Assembly (NCBI RefSeq): GCF_004343305.1
Contig: NZ_SMAF01000015.1
Location: 1-64,000, forward strand
Length of the DNA stretch: 64,000 bases
DNA from: Pseudofulvimonas gallinarii
Lineage (GTDB): Bacteria > Pseudomonadota > Gammaproteobacteria > Xanthomonadales > UBA2363
Reading direction: 5' to 3'
In this document: positions 29,936 through 38,968 of the stretch, piece by piece
How the letters are laid out: each line of letters opens with the position of its first letter
Numbering within the stretch: position 1 is the stretch's first letter
The notes under the pieces: model-generated
The model's input: only the letters and a program-made list of their open reading frames with translations
Database searches by the model: none
What the model was told of the DNA's origin: nothing
Made by a program: the position numbers and the translations under genes

Positions 29936-30847
29936 ATGTCCCAGCCCAGCATCCGTATAGTCGAAGTCGGCCCGCGTGACGGCCTGCAGAACGAGCAGAC
30001 CCTCGTTCCCACGCGCACCAAGATCGAACTGATCGACCGGCTGGCGGCGACCGGCCTGAGGACGGTCGAAGCGACGGCCTTCGTGCATCCCAAGTGGGTG
30101 CCGCAGATGGCCGACGCCACCGAAGTGATGGCCGGCCTGGATCCGCGGCCCGGCGTCAGCTATCCGGTGCTGGTGCCCAACCTCCAGGGCCTGGAGCGCG
30201 CGCTTGCGGCGGGCGCGCGGGAAGTGGCGGTTTTCACCGCCGCCTCGGAGGCCTTCAACCTGAAGAACACCAACGCCAGCATCGCCGATTCGCTGGAACG
30301 TTTCCGCCCCGTCCTGGCCCGCGCCGTGGAAGCCGGCGTCGCCGTCCGCGGCTATGTCTCGACGGTACTCGGCTGCCCATACCAGGGTGACGTGCCGGTT
30401 GCCGACGTCGTCGGCGTCGCCACCGCGCTGCATGAAATGGGCTGCTACGAGGTCTCGCTGGGCGACACCATCGGCGTCGGCACACCACGCAAGGCAGCGG
30501 CCCTGCTGGTGGCGGTGGCTTCCCAGGTTCCGATGGCGGCGCTGGCCGTGCATTTCCACGACACCTGGGGCCAGGCGCTCGCGAACATCCTTGCCTGCGT
30601 GGAAGCGGGCGTGCGCGTTGTCGACAGTTCGGTCGCCGGACTCGGCGGCTGCCCCTATGCCCGCGGCGCCACCGGCAATGTCGCCACCGAGGACGTCGTC
30701 TACATGCTTGACGGACTGGGCCTCGAAACGGGCGTCGACCTCGAGGCCCTGGCGCAGGTCGGTGGCTGGATTTCCGCCGAGCTGGACCGGACCAGCCAGA
30801 GTCGAGCCGGCCGCGCCCTCCTCGCCCGTGCCGGGAGCGCCGGTTGA
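29936..30847 (+). CDS. mvaB: Hydroxymethylglutaryl-CoA lyase
   Basis: 303 residues. TIM-barrel enzyme that splits HMG-CoA into acetoacetate and acetyl-CoA, the last step of leucine breakdown. The start has EVGPRDGLQNE, the middle has HFHDTWGQALAN, and the signature SVAGLGGCPYARGATGN holds the catalytic Cys. Other leucine-degradation genes are not in the window. ATG at 29936; its 3' end contains the start of the -35 element for the next gene. Confidence 0.96.
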   Translation: MSQPSIRIVEVGPRDGLQNEQTLVPTRTKIELIDRLAATGLRTVEATAFVHPKWVPQMADATEVMAGLDPRPGVSYPVLVPNLQGLERALAAGAREVAVFTAASEAFNLKNTNASIADSLERFRPVLARAVEAGVAVRGYVSTVLGCPYQGDVPVADVVGVATALHEMGCYEVSLGDTIGVGTPRKAAALLVAVASQVPMAALAVHFHDTWGQALANILACVEAGVRVVDSSVAGLGGCPYARGATGNVATEDVVYMLDGLGLETGVDLEALAQVGGWISAELDRTSQSRAGRALLARAGSAG

Positions 30848-30871
30848 CATTTACGACAAACATCGTACGAT
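30844..30871 (+). promoter_or_regulatory. Promoter with BlaI-type operator dyad
   Basis: -35 TTGACA (30844-30849, a perfect hexamer overlapping the lyase stop) and -10 TACGAT (30866-30871), spaced 16 nt. Inside lies the inverted repeat TACGA-N6-TCGTA (30852-30867). A dyad between -35 and -10 in front of a BlaI gene suggests self-repression. Confidence 0.7.
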
Positions 30872-30914
30872 CCTTCCCGATCGGCCGTTTCCGGATGCCG
30901 ATGTGGGAGCGACC

Positions 30915-31310
30915 ATGGGAAGACATCCCAGCAACAAGCCGACCGAGGCTGAACTGGCCATTCTCCAGGTGTTGTGGATGAAAGGGCCCTGCACGGTGCG
31001 CGAGATCTTCAACACGTTGTACCAGGCCGACGATTCCAGTTACACGACGGCCCTCAAGCTGCTGCAGATCATGCACGGCAAGGGGCTGGTCGAACGCGAC
31101 GAGTCGGCACGGGCACATACGTATCGTGCCGCGGTCAGCCAGTCCAGCACCCAGAGCCGGTTCCTCAGCGACGTCGTGAACCGGGTCTTCAATGGCTCCA
31201 GCTCGCAGCTGGTACTGCAGGCGCTGGGCACCGCACCGCCGACTTCCAGCGAGGAACTGGCCGAGATCCGGGCCCTTCTCGACCGCCTGGAAAGCGAACA
31301 CAAGGAGTGA
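30915..31310 (+). CDS. BlaI/MecI/CopY-family transcriptional repressor
   Basis: 131 residues from ATG 30915. Winged-helix domain in the first 70 residues (KPTEAELAILQVLWMKGPCTVREI, then SSYTTALKLLQIMHGKGLVERDE) followed by a dimerising helix. Such repressors control beta-lactamase or membrane-protease operons and lose DNA binding when cut by, or signalled through, an M56 protease. The partner M56 gene begins 6 nt after its stop. The longer open frame upstream is unrelated sequence within the lyase gene. Confidence 0.93.
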   Translation: MGRHPSNKPTEAELAILQVLWMKGPCTVREIFNTLYQADDSSYTTALKLLQIMHGKGLVERDESARAHTYRAAVSQSSTQSRFLSDVVNRVFNGSSSQLVLQALGTAPPTSSEELAEIRALLDRLESEHKE

Positions 31311-31316
31311 CCGCGC

Positions 31317-33014
31317 ATGCCCTGGGAGACGCTTCAGACCCTCAGCCAGACCCTTGCCTGGACGCTTTTGCACTTCCTGTGGCAAGGGGCGATCGTCGGC
31401 GTGATCTACCTGCTGGCCTGCCGCTGGGCCGGCACGACGCGGCAGCAGCATGCGCTCGCACTTGCCGCACTACTCGTGGTCCTCGCACTTCCCGTCATCA
31501 CTTTCCAACAGCTGCACGGTGCGGAAAAGGCAGTCGCCGCAACCCCTGCCCTTGCGCAGGGCGTCGCGTCCACGGCGGTGATGGCGACGGCCGACGTTTC
31601 ACCGCAGGTCATCGCGACACCGTCCGGTTCCGGCAGCAGCGCGAACTGGGCCTACCTGCTCGTCTTCGCCTGGTTTGCCGGTGCAATGGCGATCGCCTTC
31701 CGACTGCTGCGCGACTGGCGCCTGCTGCGCGGGGCGATCAGCTTGGGCAGTGATCCGGCACCGGAACTGCTGGCGATGCTTGAACGGCAGATCCGTCGCA
31801 TCGGCGTCGCCCGCCCGGTCCGTCTCCGGCTGACCGCACGCATCACCACGGCCGGCGTCTACGGCTGGCTGCGTCCGGTCATCCTGCTGCCGACCGCACT
31901 CGCCCTGTGCATGCCGCGCGACCAGCTTGAAACCCTGCTCGCGCACGAACTGGCGCATATCCGCCGCGCCGATTTCCTGGGCAATTCGCTGGCGCTGCTC
32001 GCCCGCACGCTGCTGTATTTCCACCCGGTCGTCCATCGCATCTGCAAGGACCTGGAGCGCACGCGCGAGCAATTGTGCGACGACCTCGTGGTCGCGATGG
32101 ACATCGACCGCATCAAGTACGCACGCGCGCTGAGCACCGCGGAGTCGTTCCGCCAGCGCGTCACCGTGCCGGTCCCGCTGCTGACCGCGACCGGTGGCGA
32201 GCTCAGCGAGCGCGTGCACCGCATCCTCGACCTGCCCACCGACGGCCACAGTGGGCGGGAGCGTGCGCCGCTGCTGCTGGCACTCACGGCCGTCGCGGTG
32301 GCCGTCCTCGGCCTGGGCGGTTCGGAGACCTCGCGCCTGCTCAGCATTGCCCGCCCCGAGTTCCAGGCCGTGTATCTGGCGCTGGCGGCACCGCAACCGC
32401 CGCGCATCGCCGCGCCGGACATCGACTGGTCCGCCGACGCACCCGCGTTGCCGACGTTGGCGACGCCTGCACCAGTGGATGTCCAGGCGCCCGTCGCTGG
32501 CGACTTCGTCATTCCGGCACCGGTCCTGGCCGCACCGGCCGTCACGACGAGCGTGCCCGCCCCGCCGGCGGTCGCGAACATGCAGGCCGATCCGGTGACC
32601 CCAATGGCCGCGGCTGATTTCGATGCGGGTGCGGTGTCCCCGCCGGCCACGGAATACGGTCCTGAATCCGCGGTCGCGGCCCCGGAAACAAGCCGGACGC
32701 CGATGGCGCGCAAACCACGTGTCATGCGCCAGGTCCAGCCGACGTATCCGCGCGACGCACGCCTGGACGGCATCGAAGGCAGCGTGACGCTCGCCTATCG
32801 CGTCGATGCGGACGGCTACCCGCGGGAGATCAGGGTGGTGTCTGCGAATCCCGCCGGCCCGTTCGAAAAGGCGACGATCGACGCGCTCGAACGCTGGCGT
32901 TTCGCCCCGGGTGACGCCGGCGAGTTCCAGCAGTCGTTCGACTTCCTCCTGGGAACCGACGAACGCTGTGCGCCGCGCATCGGCACGCGCATCTGCCGGC
33001 CGGGCCGCGATTGA
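31317..33014 (+). CDS. M56-family membrane protease with C-terminal TonB domain
   Basis: 565 residues. Multiple N-terminal helices (about 15-35, 45-62, 108-125 and others), then a cytoplasmic-facing M56 peptidase domain with the zinc site HELAHIRRAD (His210, Glu211, His214). A further helix lies near residues 318-335. After it a Pro/Ala-rich spacer (about 355-460) leads to a TonB C-terminal domain (about 460-545; PTYPRDARLDGIEGSVTLAYRV and FEKATIDALERWRF). Canonical BlaR1 has a penicillin-sensing domain in this place; none is present. AAGGAG at the end of blaI serves as Shine-Dalgarno. Function: probably senses an envelope signal and frees BlaI. Confidence 0.9.
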   Translation: MPWETLQTLSQTLAWTLLHFLWQGAIVGVIYLLACRWAGTTRQQHALALAALLVVLALPVITFQQLHGAEKAVAATPALAQGVASTAVMATADVSPQVIATPSGSGSSANWAYLLVFAWFAGAMAIAFRLLRDWRLLRGAISLGSDPAPELLAMLERQIRRIGVARPVRLRLTARITTAGVYGWLRPVILLPTALALCMPRDQLETLLAHELAHIRRADFLGNSLALLARTLLYFHPVVHRICKDLERTREQLCDDLVVAMDIDRIKYARALSTAESFRQRVTVPVPLLTATGGELSERVHRILDLPTDGHSGRERAPLLLALTAVAVAVLGLGGSETSRLLSIARPEFQAVYLALAAPQPPRIAAPDIDWSADAPALPTLATPAPVDVQAPVAGDFVIPAPVLAAPAVTTSVPAPPAVANMQADPVTPMAAADFDAGAVSPPATEYGPESAVAAPETSRTPMARKPRVMRQVQPTYPRDARLDGIEGSVTLAYRVDADGYPREIRVVSANPAGPFEKATIDALERWRFAPGDAGEFQQSFDFLLGTDERCAPRIGTRICRPGRD

Positions 33015-33065
33015 TCTCAGCCCGCGCTTGCTAGGATGGGCACCCGGAACCCAAGGTGCCCGTCG

Positions 33066-33575
33066 ATGACTACGCTGTTCTGCACACAGGAACTGTTCTC
33101 CAGGCTGCCGGCGAGCGGCCAGTCCGCGTCCGACGACAACCGGCTGGGTGCATGGACTGCCATGCCCGTGCCCCTCGCACCCGTGCGGATGGTGCTTGCG
33201 GTCAGCGACCATGCGCGCCTGCCCGTCGCACTGCTGGCCGAACCGCATGACGATCTCCTCGAACGCCTGCCGGCGGCGCTCTACGAGTTGCTGCTCGCCA
33301 TCCGGTTTCCCGCCGACCTGGCGCGGCTGGAGCGCGACGCCATGCAGCCGATGCACGTCGCGCCTGCCGGGGGTCGCACCGCGCTCGTTTTCCTGGAGGA
33401 CTACGCCGTGCAGTTGCGCACTGCCTGGGAACAGGGCCTGAGCCGCTCGCCGTCCGAACTGTCGCTGCACCTGACCACGCTGGCCACCGAACACCTGGAA
33501 GGCAGGACGCCGGCCCAGGCGGCCCGCCGCCGCTTCCAGCTGCTGCCCGACCAGACCGAAGCGCTCGGCCTGTGA
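33066..33575 (+). CDS. DUF6933 domain protein
   Basis: 169 residues from ATG 33066; function unknown. The sequence begins MTTLFCTQELFSRL, has a RLGAW turn, then a VLAVSDHARLPVALLAEP strand and a long helical C-terminus, the layout of the DUF6933 family as I recall it. No signal peptide, no catalytic motif visible. A hairpin in the leader (GGGCACC 33038-33044 with GGTGCCC 33055-33061) ends 4 nt before the ATG and could limit ribosome access. Sits 46 nt before sbcB and may be cotranscribed with it. Confidence 0.7.
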   Translation: MTTLFCTQELFSRLPASGQSASDDNRLGAWTAMPVPLAPVRMVLAVSDHARLPVALLAEPHDDLLERLPAALYELLLAIRFPADLARLERDAMQPMHVAPAGGRTALVFLEDYAVQLRTAWEQGLSRSPSELSLHLTTLATEHLEGRTPAQAARRRFQLLPDQTEALGL

Positions 33576-33621
33576 GTGCCGCGACGGATTTCGCGCCGTC
33601 CACGGTCAATCCGGGACGTCC

Positions 33622-35076
33622 ATGAGCGCGCGTTTCCTTTTCCACGACTACGAAACCTCGGGTGCGGATCCGGCGCGCGACGGGCCGCTGCAGTTCGCTG
33701 CCGTATGCACGGACGCCGACCTGGAGATCATCGAGGAACCGGTCAATTGGTTCTGCCAGCCGGCGATCGACCGTCTGCCGCAGCCGCAGGCCACTCTGAT
33801 CACCGGCATCACGCCGCAGCAGGCGCAGCGCGAGGGCGTGCCCGAGGCGGAATTCGCGGACCGCATCCACGAGCTGATGAGCCATCCGGGGACCTGCGCG
33901 CTTGGCTACAACTCGATCCGCTTCGACGATGCCGTGACGCGCCACCTGCTGTGGCGGAACCTGCATGATCCCTACGCGCGCGAGTGGGCCAACGGCAATT
34001 CGCGTTTCGACCTGATCGACCTCGCGCGGATGTGTTTCGCATTGCGCCCGGAAGGCATCGAATGGCCCGTCCGCGAGGACGGCAAACCGGGTTTCCGCCT
34101 TGAGCACCTGGCGCGGGCCAATGCGCTGGACCAGGAACGCGCCCACGATGCGCTCAGCGACGTCTATGCGACGCTGGGCCTGGCGCGCCTGATCCGCCGT
34201 CTGCAGCCTAAACTGTGGAACTACGCGCTGGGCCTGCGCGACAAGCGCCGCGTGCGCGGGATGCTGGACTGGCTGTCCGGCAACGCGTTGCTGCATACCT
34301 CGGAGAAATTCCCGGCCGAGCGCGGATGCACCTCGCTGGTACTCCCTGTGGGCCCGTGCGCGGACAGCGACCAGGGCGTGGTCGTCGTCGACCTGATGGC
34401 CGATCCCGGCATCCTGATCGACAACGATGTCGATGAGCTGCGCGATCGCCTGTTCACCCCGCGAGCCGACCTGCCCGAGGACATCGAACGGCCGGCGATC
34501 AAGGCGGTGTACGTCAACCGCTGCCCGATGCTCGCACCGGCAAGCGTGCTGAAGAACGTGGATCTTGCACGTATCGGCCTCGACCCTGAGCGTTGCGAAG
34601 CCAACCGCCAGCGCCTGCTCGCCACGCCCGGACTTGCCGACAAGCTGGCGCGCGTCATGCAGCGCAGCGATGCCGACGGTGCGGTCGAAGACGTCGAGCT
34701 GGGCCTGTACCGCGGCGGCTTCCCCAGCCCGTCCGAACGCGCACGCCTCGATCGCGCGCGGCGGATGCCGGCAACGGAACTGCACGGACAGGATTTCGGA
34801 TTCGAACAGCCCCGGCACGTGGAGCTGCTCTTCCGGCGACGCGCGCGCAACTGGCCGCAGACGCTCGACGATGCCGAGCAGCAGCGCTGGCGGCAGTTTG
34901 TCGCTGAGCGCCTGCACGGCACCCACCCGCTGTCACAGGGCCGCGACGGACCATTCGGTCTGGCCGAGTACCGGCAGACCATTGCCGCCTGCCGGGTGCA
35001 GGCGGACGGCCGCGCGCTGGCGCTGCTGGACCAGCTGGAAGCCTGGGGCAACGACCTGGAATCGCAGTGGCTTTGA
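33622..35076 (+). CDS. sbcB: Exodeoxyribonuclease I
   Basis: 484 residues (E. coli 475). Degrades single-stranded DNA 3' to 5' in recombination and mismatch repair. DEDDh exonuclease domain (1-190): FHDYETSGADP with the first Asp and Glu, GYNSIRFDDAVTRH with a further Asp, and AHDALSDVYATLGLA with the His and last Asp. An SH3-like and an all-helical C-terminal domain follow, including the acidic/basic stretch FRRRARNWPQTL. Convergent with the Nudix gene, 14 nt apart. Confidence 0.97.
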   Translation: MSARFLFHDYETSGADPARDGPLQFAAVCTDADLEIIEEPVNWFCQPAIDRLPQPQATLITGITPQQAQREGVPEAEFADRIHELMSHPGTCALGYNSIRFDDAVTRHLLWRNLHDPYAREWANGNSRFDLIDLARMCFALRPEGIEWPVREDGKPGFRLEHLARANALDQERAHDALSDVYATLGLARLIRRLQPKLWNYALGLRDKRRVRGMLDWLSGNALLHTSEKFPAERGCTSLVLPVGPCADSDQGVVVVDLMADPGILIDNDVDELRDRLFTPRADLPEDIERPAIKAVYVNRCPMLAPASVLKNVDLARIGLDPERCEANRQRLLATPGLADKLARVMQRSDADGAVEDVELGLYRGGFPSPSERARLDRARRMPATELHGQDFGFEQPRHVELLFRRRARNWPQTLDDAEQQRWRQFVAERLHGTHPLSQGRDGPFGLAEYRQTIAACRVQADGRALALLDQLEAWGNDLESQWL

Positions 35077-35090
35077 GATGAAGCCGTCGC

Positions 35091-35636
35091 TCAGCCGGCG
35101 GCGGGCAGCAAGCGGGCTCGACGTGCCATGCGTTGCAGGGAAGGATCGAAATCGCCACGTCCCACGTCGGCGAGTGGCCACCAGCGCAGGTCGTCCGATT
35201 CGTCGCTGACCATGTAGGCCTCGCTTTCCGTTGCCCGTACCAGGAATCTCACGTCGTAGTGCCAGTGCCCGGGCATTTCGCGGTACGGCGGAATCCAGTG
35301 CCGGTCCAGGTCGAAGATCGCCGGCTCGATGCGCAGGCCGGGCAGGCCTGTTTCCTCGCAGGCTTCACGCAGCGCGACGCGCCGCAGGTCGCTGTCGCCA
35401 TCGGCATGTCCGCCCGGCTGCAACCAGCGCTGCAGCTTGCGGTGGTGGGTCAGCAGCGTCCGTTGTCCATCGATGCCCAACACCAGCGACGATCCGGTGA
35501 AATGGCCGTGCCTGCCGCTGCGCCCATACGGTTCCGGATCGGCACCGGCCGCCAGTGCCCGGAACAGCTCGACGGCGGCAGCGTCCCCGGGATGGCGGTA
35601 CAGATAGTCGGCCAGTTCACGGCTGAGATCGAACAT
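35091..35636 (-). CDS. Nudix hydrolase
   Basis: 181 residues from ATG 35636 (a GTG one codon upstream is possible). The Nudix box is GHADGDSDLRRVALREACEETGL, with RE, EE and G present. The first Glu position is Ser, as in the GGHADGD branch, where metal is held by the later EE pair. It hydrolyses a nucleoside-diphosphate-linked compound that cannot be told from sequence. No Shine-Dalgarno is evident. Stands alone. Confidence 0.9.
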   Translation of the reverse strand: MFDLSRELADYLYRHPGDAAAVELFRALAAGADPEPYGRSGRHGHFTGSSLVLGIDGQRTLLTHHRKLQRWLQPGGHADGDSDLRRVALREACEETGLPGLRIEPAIFDLDRHWIPPYREMPGHWHYDVRFLVRATESEAYMVSDESDDLRWWPLADVGRGDFDPSLQRMARRARLLPAAG

Positions 35637-35853
35637 CACTGTGAGGAAGAGAAAGCGGCAGGCGGTTGCGGAGGATGCCCTTTCGGCGTGCCCGGGAACA
35701 GCCCGCGCGTCGCCCGGACGGCCGTTTTCGCCGCGCCGCCCCTTGCCCTGAGCGCGCTGCTGCCGTAGCGTTCGGCGGTCTGCCTCTGGGCAGGGAGGAG
35801 TCGGTCAACACGCCGGCAGTCGATTTCAACACACCTGACAGGTGGTCAAGCAC

Positions 35854-37320
35854 ATGCTCAAAGGTCTATTCGCCATCAAGCCGATCACACCCGCACCGCA
35901 CGTCGATGCCGGTGAACCCGTCGAAGGATCCCTTGCCGGCGAGGGCTCGCTGAAGCGCACGTTGACCGCCACCCAGCTGGTCATGCTCGGCGTCGGCGCG
36001 GTCATCGGTGCCGGCATCTTCGTGCTCACGGGCCAGGCGGCGGCGGCGCACGCCGGCCCTGCCATCGTCCTCAGCTTCGTCATGGCCGGCTTCGCCTGCG
36101 CCCTCGCCGGCCTGTGCTACGCCGAGTTCGCCTCGATGATGCCGGTCTCCGGCAGCGCCTATTCCTACTCGTACGCAACGCTTGGCGAATTCGTCGCCTG
36201 GTTCATTGGCTGGTGCCTGGTGCTCGAATACCTGTTCGCCGCGTCCACGGTGGCCGTCGGCTGGTCGGGCTATCTCAACAGCCTGCTGGGGACGATGAAC
36301 ATGGCTTTGCCGGATACGCTGGCAATGGCCCCGTTCTCGGTGGTCGGCGGCGAGTTCATCCGAACCGGCGCCATCATCAACCTGCCCGCCGTCCTCATCA
36401 TCGCTGCGATCAGCGGCCTGTGCTACGTCGGCATCACGCAGTCGGCGTTCGTGAATTCGATCATCGTCGCCATCAAGGTCACGGTGATCCTGCTGTTCGT
36501 GGCATTCGGCCTGCAGTTCGTCGATACCAGCAACTGGGTGCCCTTCATCCCGGAGAACACCGGCCCCGGCCAGTACGGCTTCGAAGGCGTCGTCCGCGGC
36601 GCGTCGATCGTGTTCTTCGCCTACATCGGCTTCGACGCCGTCTCCACGGCCGCCGGTGAGGCGCGCAATCCGCAGCGCGACATGCCGATCGGCATCCTGG
36701 TCTCGCTGGCGGTCTGCACCCTGATCTACATCATCGTCTGTGCCGTGCTGACCGGCATGGTGCATTACTCGCAGCTGGGCACGGCGAAGCCGGTGGCCAC
36801 GGCGCTGGAAGCCTATCCGAGCCTGCTCTGGCTGAAGACGCTGATCGAGATCGGCGCGATCGCCGGCCTGTCGTCGGTGATCCTGGTGATGTTGATGGGC
36901 CAGCCGCGCATCTTCTACAGCATGGCCAAGGACGGACTGCTGCCCAAGGTGTTCGGCAAGGTGCACCCGAAGTACCAGACGCCTTACATGGGAACGATCA
37001 TCGTCGGCGTGACCGCCGCCGTGCTCGCCGGTTTCCTGCCGATCAACCTGCTCGGCGAAATGGTGTCGATGGGCACGCTGCTGGCCTTCGCCACCGTCTG
37101 CGCCGGCGTCCTGATCCTGCGTTTCACCCAGCCGAACCTGAAGCGGCCCTTCCGTGTGCCGGGCGCGATCCTGGTCTGCCCGCTGGGCGTCGCCGCGTGC
37201 CTGTACCTGTTCGTGCCGCCGTTCGCCGAGCACTGGCCGATCTTCGTCGGCTGGACCGCGCTGGGCATGCTGATCTACTTCGGCTACGGCTACTGGCACA
37301 GCAAGCTGCGCACGCGCTGA
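35854..37320 (+). CDS. APC-family amino-acid permease (cationic amino-acid transporter type)
   Basis: 488 residues from ATG 35854 (a GTG at 35842 is less likely). About twelve membrane helices. The first carries GVGAVIGAGIFVLTGQAAA, the substrate-site unwound helix; PVSGSAYSYSYATLGEFVAWFIGW and FFAYIGFDAVSTAAGEARNPQRDMPIGI are family marks of the CAT branch (YfnA/YhdG type). Likely a proton-coupled importer. Its terminator lies inside the 3' coding end of the convergent rmuC. Confidence 0.94.
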   Translation: MLKGLFAIKPITPAPHVDAGEPVEGSLAGEGSLKRTLTATQLVMLGVGAVIGAGIFVLTGQAAAAHAGPAIVLSFVMAGFACALAGLCYAEFASMMPVSGSAYSYSYATLGEFVAWFIGWCLVLEYLFAASTVAVGWSGYLNSLLGTMNMALPDTLAMAPFSVVGGEFIRTGAIINLPAVLIIAAISGLCYVGITQSAFVNSIIVAIKVTVILLFVAFGLQFVDTSNWVPFIPENTGPGQYGFEGVVRGASIVFFAYIGFDAVSTAAGEARNPQRDMPIGILVSLAVCTLIYIIVCAVLTGMVHYSQLGTAKPVATALEAYPSLLWLKTLIEIGAIAGLSSVILVMLMGQPRIFYSMAKDGLLPKVFGKVHPKYQTPYMGTIIVGVTAAVLAGFLPINLLGEMVSMGTLLAFATVCAGVLILRFTQPNLKRPFRVPGAILVCPLGVAACLYLFVPPFAEHWPIFVGWTALGMLIYFGYGYWHSKLRTR

Positions 37321-37334
37321 GCCGCCGCAGCAGT

Positions 37335-38837
37335 TCAGCCGTTGGAGGAAGGCGCGGAGATGTCCGCGCCTTCTTCGTTTCCGGGCTCGCGGGAATCGGA
37401 CTGGTCCAGCAGGGACGCCGGCAGCTGCTTGCCGGGCGCCACGCCCAGCTGGCGAAGTTCCTCGGCGCGGCGCACCAGGTTGCCGCGGCCGCGGGCCAGC
37501 TTGCCCAGTGCCTGCTGCTGCGCACGCATCGCACGGTCGAGGTGGTCGCCCAGCTTGGACAGGTCATCGACGAAGCCGACGAACTTGTCGTACATCGCGC
37601 CGGCCTTGTCGGCGATCAGCTGGGCATTGCGGTTCTGGTCCTCGGTGCGCCAGATCTGCGCGACCAGCCGCAACGAAGCGAGCAGGTTGCTGGGGCCGAC
37701 GAGGATGATGCGGCGCCGGTGGGCGTCGTCGTACAGCGCCGGATCACGACGCAGCGCTTCCAGGAAGGCGCCTTCCACGGGCACGAACATGAAGACCAGG
37801 TCCGGCGCCGACAGGCCGTCCAGGCGGCTGTAATCCTTCTGGCCCAGCTGCGTGATGTGGCGGCGCAGGGCAGCGACGTGCTGGCCCAGGTGACGATCGC
37901 GTTCGGCGTCGTCCTCGCAGGCGCAGGCGCGCTGGTAGTCGGTCAGCGCGACCTTGGCATCGACGACGATGTCGCGCCCGCCCGGCAGCTTCAGCACCGC
38001 ATCGGGGCGGTACAGGTCGCCCTCACCATCGCGGAAACTCTCCTGCGTGATGTACTGGTGGCCCTTCTCCAGGCCGGCCATCTCCAGCAGCCGCTCGAGC
38101 TTGAGCTCGCCCCAGTAGCCCTGGCTGCGGCTGTCCGCGCTCAGTGCACGCGTCAGGTTGCGCGCCTCGGCATTGAGGCTGAGGTTGAGCTCACGCAGCT
38201 GCTGCACCTCGCTCTGCAGGGCGACGCGCGCCAGGCTTTCCTTTTCGTAGGCGTCACTGACGATCTTCCGGAAATCGCCGATCTGCTCGCGCAGCGGATT
38301 GAGCAGGCTGCCCAGTTGCTCGTTGTTGCGTTCGCTGAAGCGGCGCGCCTTGTCCTCCAGGATCTCGCTGGCCAGGGCCTGGAACTCCGACTTCATGCGT
38401 TCGCGCGCCGATTCGAGGTCGCGCAGGCGCGCCGTGGCAGCCTGCTGCTGTTCCTCGTTGCGAGCCCGCAGCTCAGCCACCGCCTGCATGGCCTGGGCAT
38501 GCTGACCGCGCAGTTCCGCCAGTTCCGATTCCAGCGTGGTGACCCGTTCGGACCGCACCTGGAAGGCCGAACGTTCGCTGCCCAGCCGCTCCACCTGCCG
38601 GCGCAGGTCGTCCGCCAGTGAGCGGCTGCGCTCGACGGCGGACTCGGCCTGCTGCAGTTCGTGGCGCAGCGCCTCGCGGTCGCCGGCCAGCGTGGCCACT
38701 TCGACATCGCGGCTCTGCCGGCCGCGCTCGAAACCGGCACGGCTGCCGAGCCGCAGCGCCAGCACCACGCCGACGACGGTCGCGGTCAGCGCAAGGAGCA
38801 GGGCGAAGAGCAGGCTGGGGGTATCGGATGGGATCAT
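37335..38837 (-). CDS. rmuC: RmuC-family protein
   Basis: 500 residues from ATG 38837. One N-terminal transmembrane helix (about 7-28), a long coiled coil (about 35-190), then the RmuC domain (about 200-440; ADSRSQGYWGELKLERLLEMAGLE, IVVDAKVALTDYQRA, LVFMFVPVEGAFLEALRRDP). The domain has a restriction-endonuclease-like fold; loss in E. coli affects inversion rates at short inverted repeats. The last ~60 residues are variable and acidic. Divergent from peroxiredoxin. Confidence 0.94.
   Translation of the reverse strand: MIPSDTPSLLFALLLALTATVVGVVLALRLGSRAGFERGRQSRDVEVATLAGDREALRHELQQAESAVERSRSLADDLRRQVERLGSERSAFQVRSERVTTLESELAELRGQHAQAMQAVAELRARNEEQQQAATARLRDLESARERMKSEFQALASEILEDKARRFSERNNEQLGSLLNPLREQIGDFRKIVSDAYEKESLARVALQSEVQQLRELNLSLNAEARNLTRALSADSRSQGYWGELKLERLLEMAGLEKGHQYITQESFRDGEGDLYRPDAVLKLPGGRDIVVDAKVALTDYQRACACEDDAERDRHLGQHVAALRRHITQLGQKDYSRLDGLSAPDLVFMFVPVEGAFLEALRRDPALYDDAHRRRIILVGPSNLLASLRLVAQIWRTEDQNRNAQLIADKAGAMYDKFVGFVDDLSKLGDHLDRAMRAQQQALGKLARGRGNLVRRAEELRQLGVAPGKQLPASLLDQSDSREPGNEEGADISAPSSNG
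37348..37380 (+). terminator. Permease terminator inside the rmuC 3' coding region
   Basis: GAAGGCGCGGA (37348-37358) and TCCGCGCCTTC (37363-37373) form a perfect 11-bp stem with a 4-nt loop, followed by TTCGTTT. It lies 27-60 nt after the permease stop and is also translated, on the other strand, as the last residues of RmuC. Confidence 0.8.
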
Positions 38838-38968
38838 GGTCGGGAAATCTTCAAAAGGTTGCCGCATTGTAGGGACCGCGGCGTCTCCGGCCGTGCGACG
38901 GGCACAGCAGGCGGGCCGGCGATGGACTTTGCCCTATCATCCAGCGCTCACCCCGTGGAACCACGATC

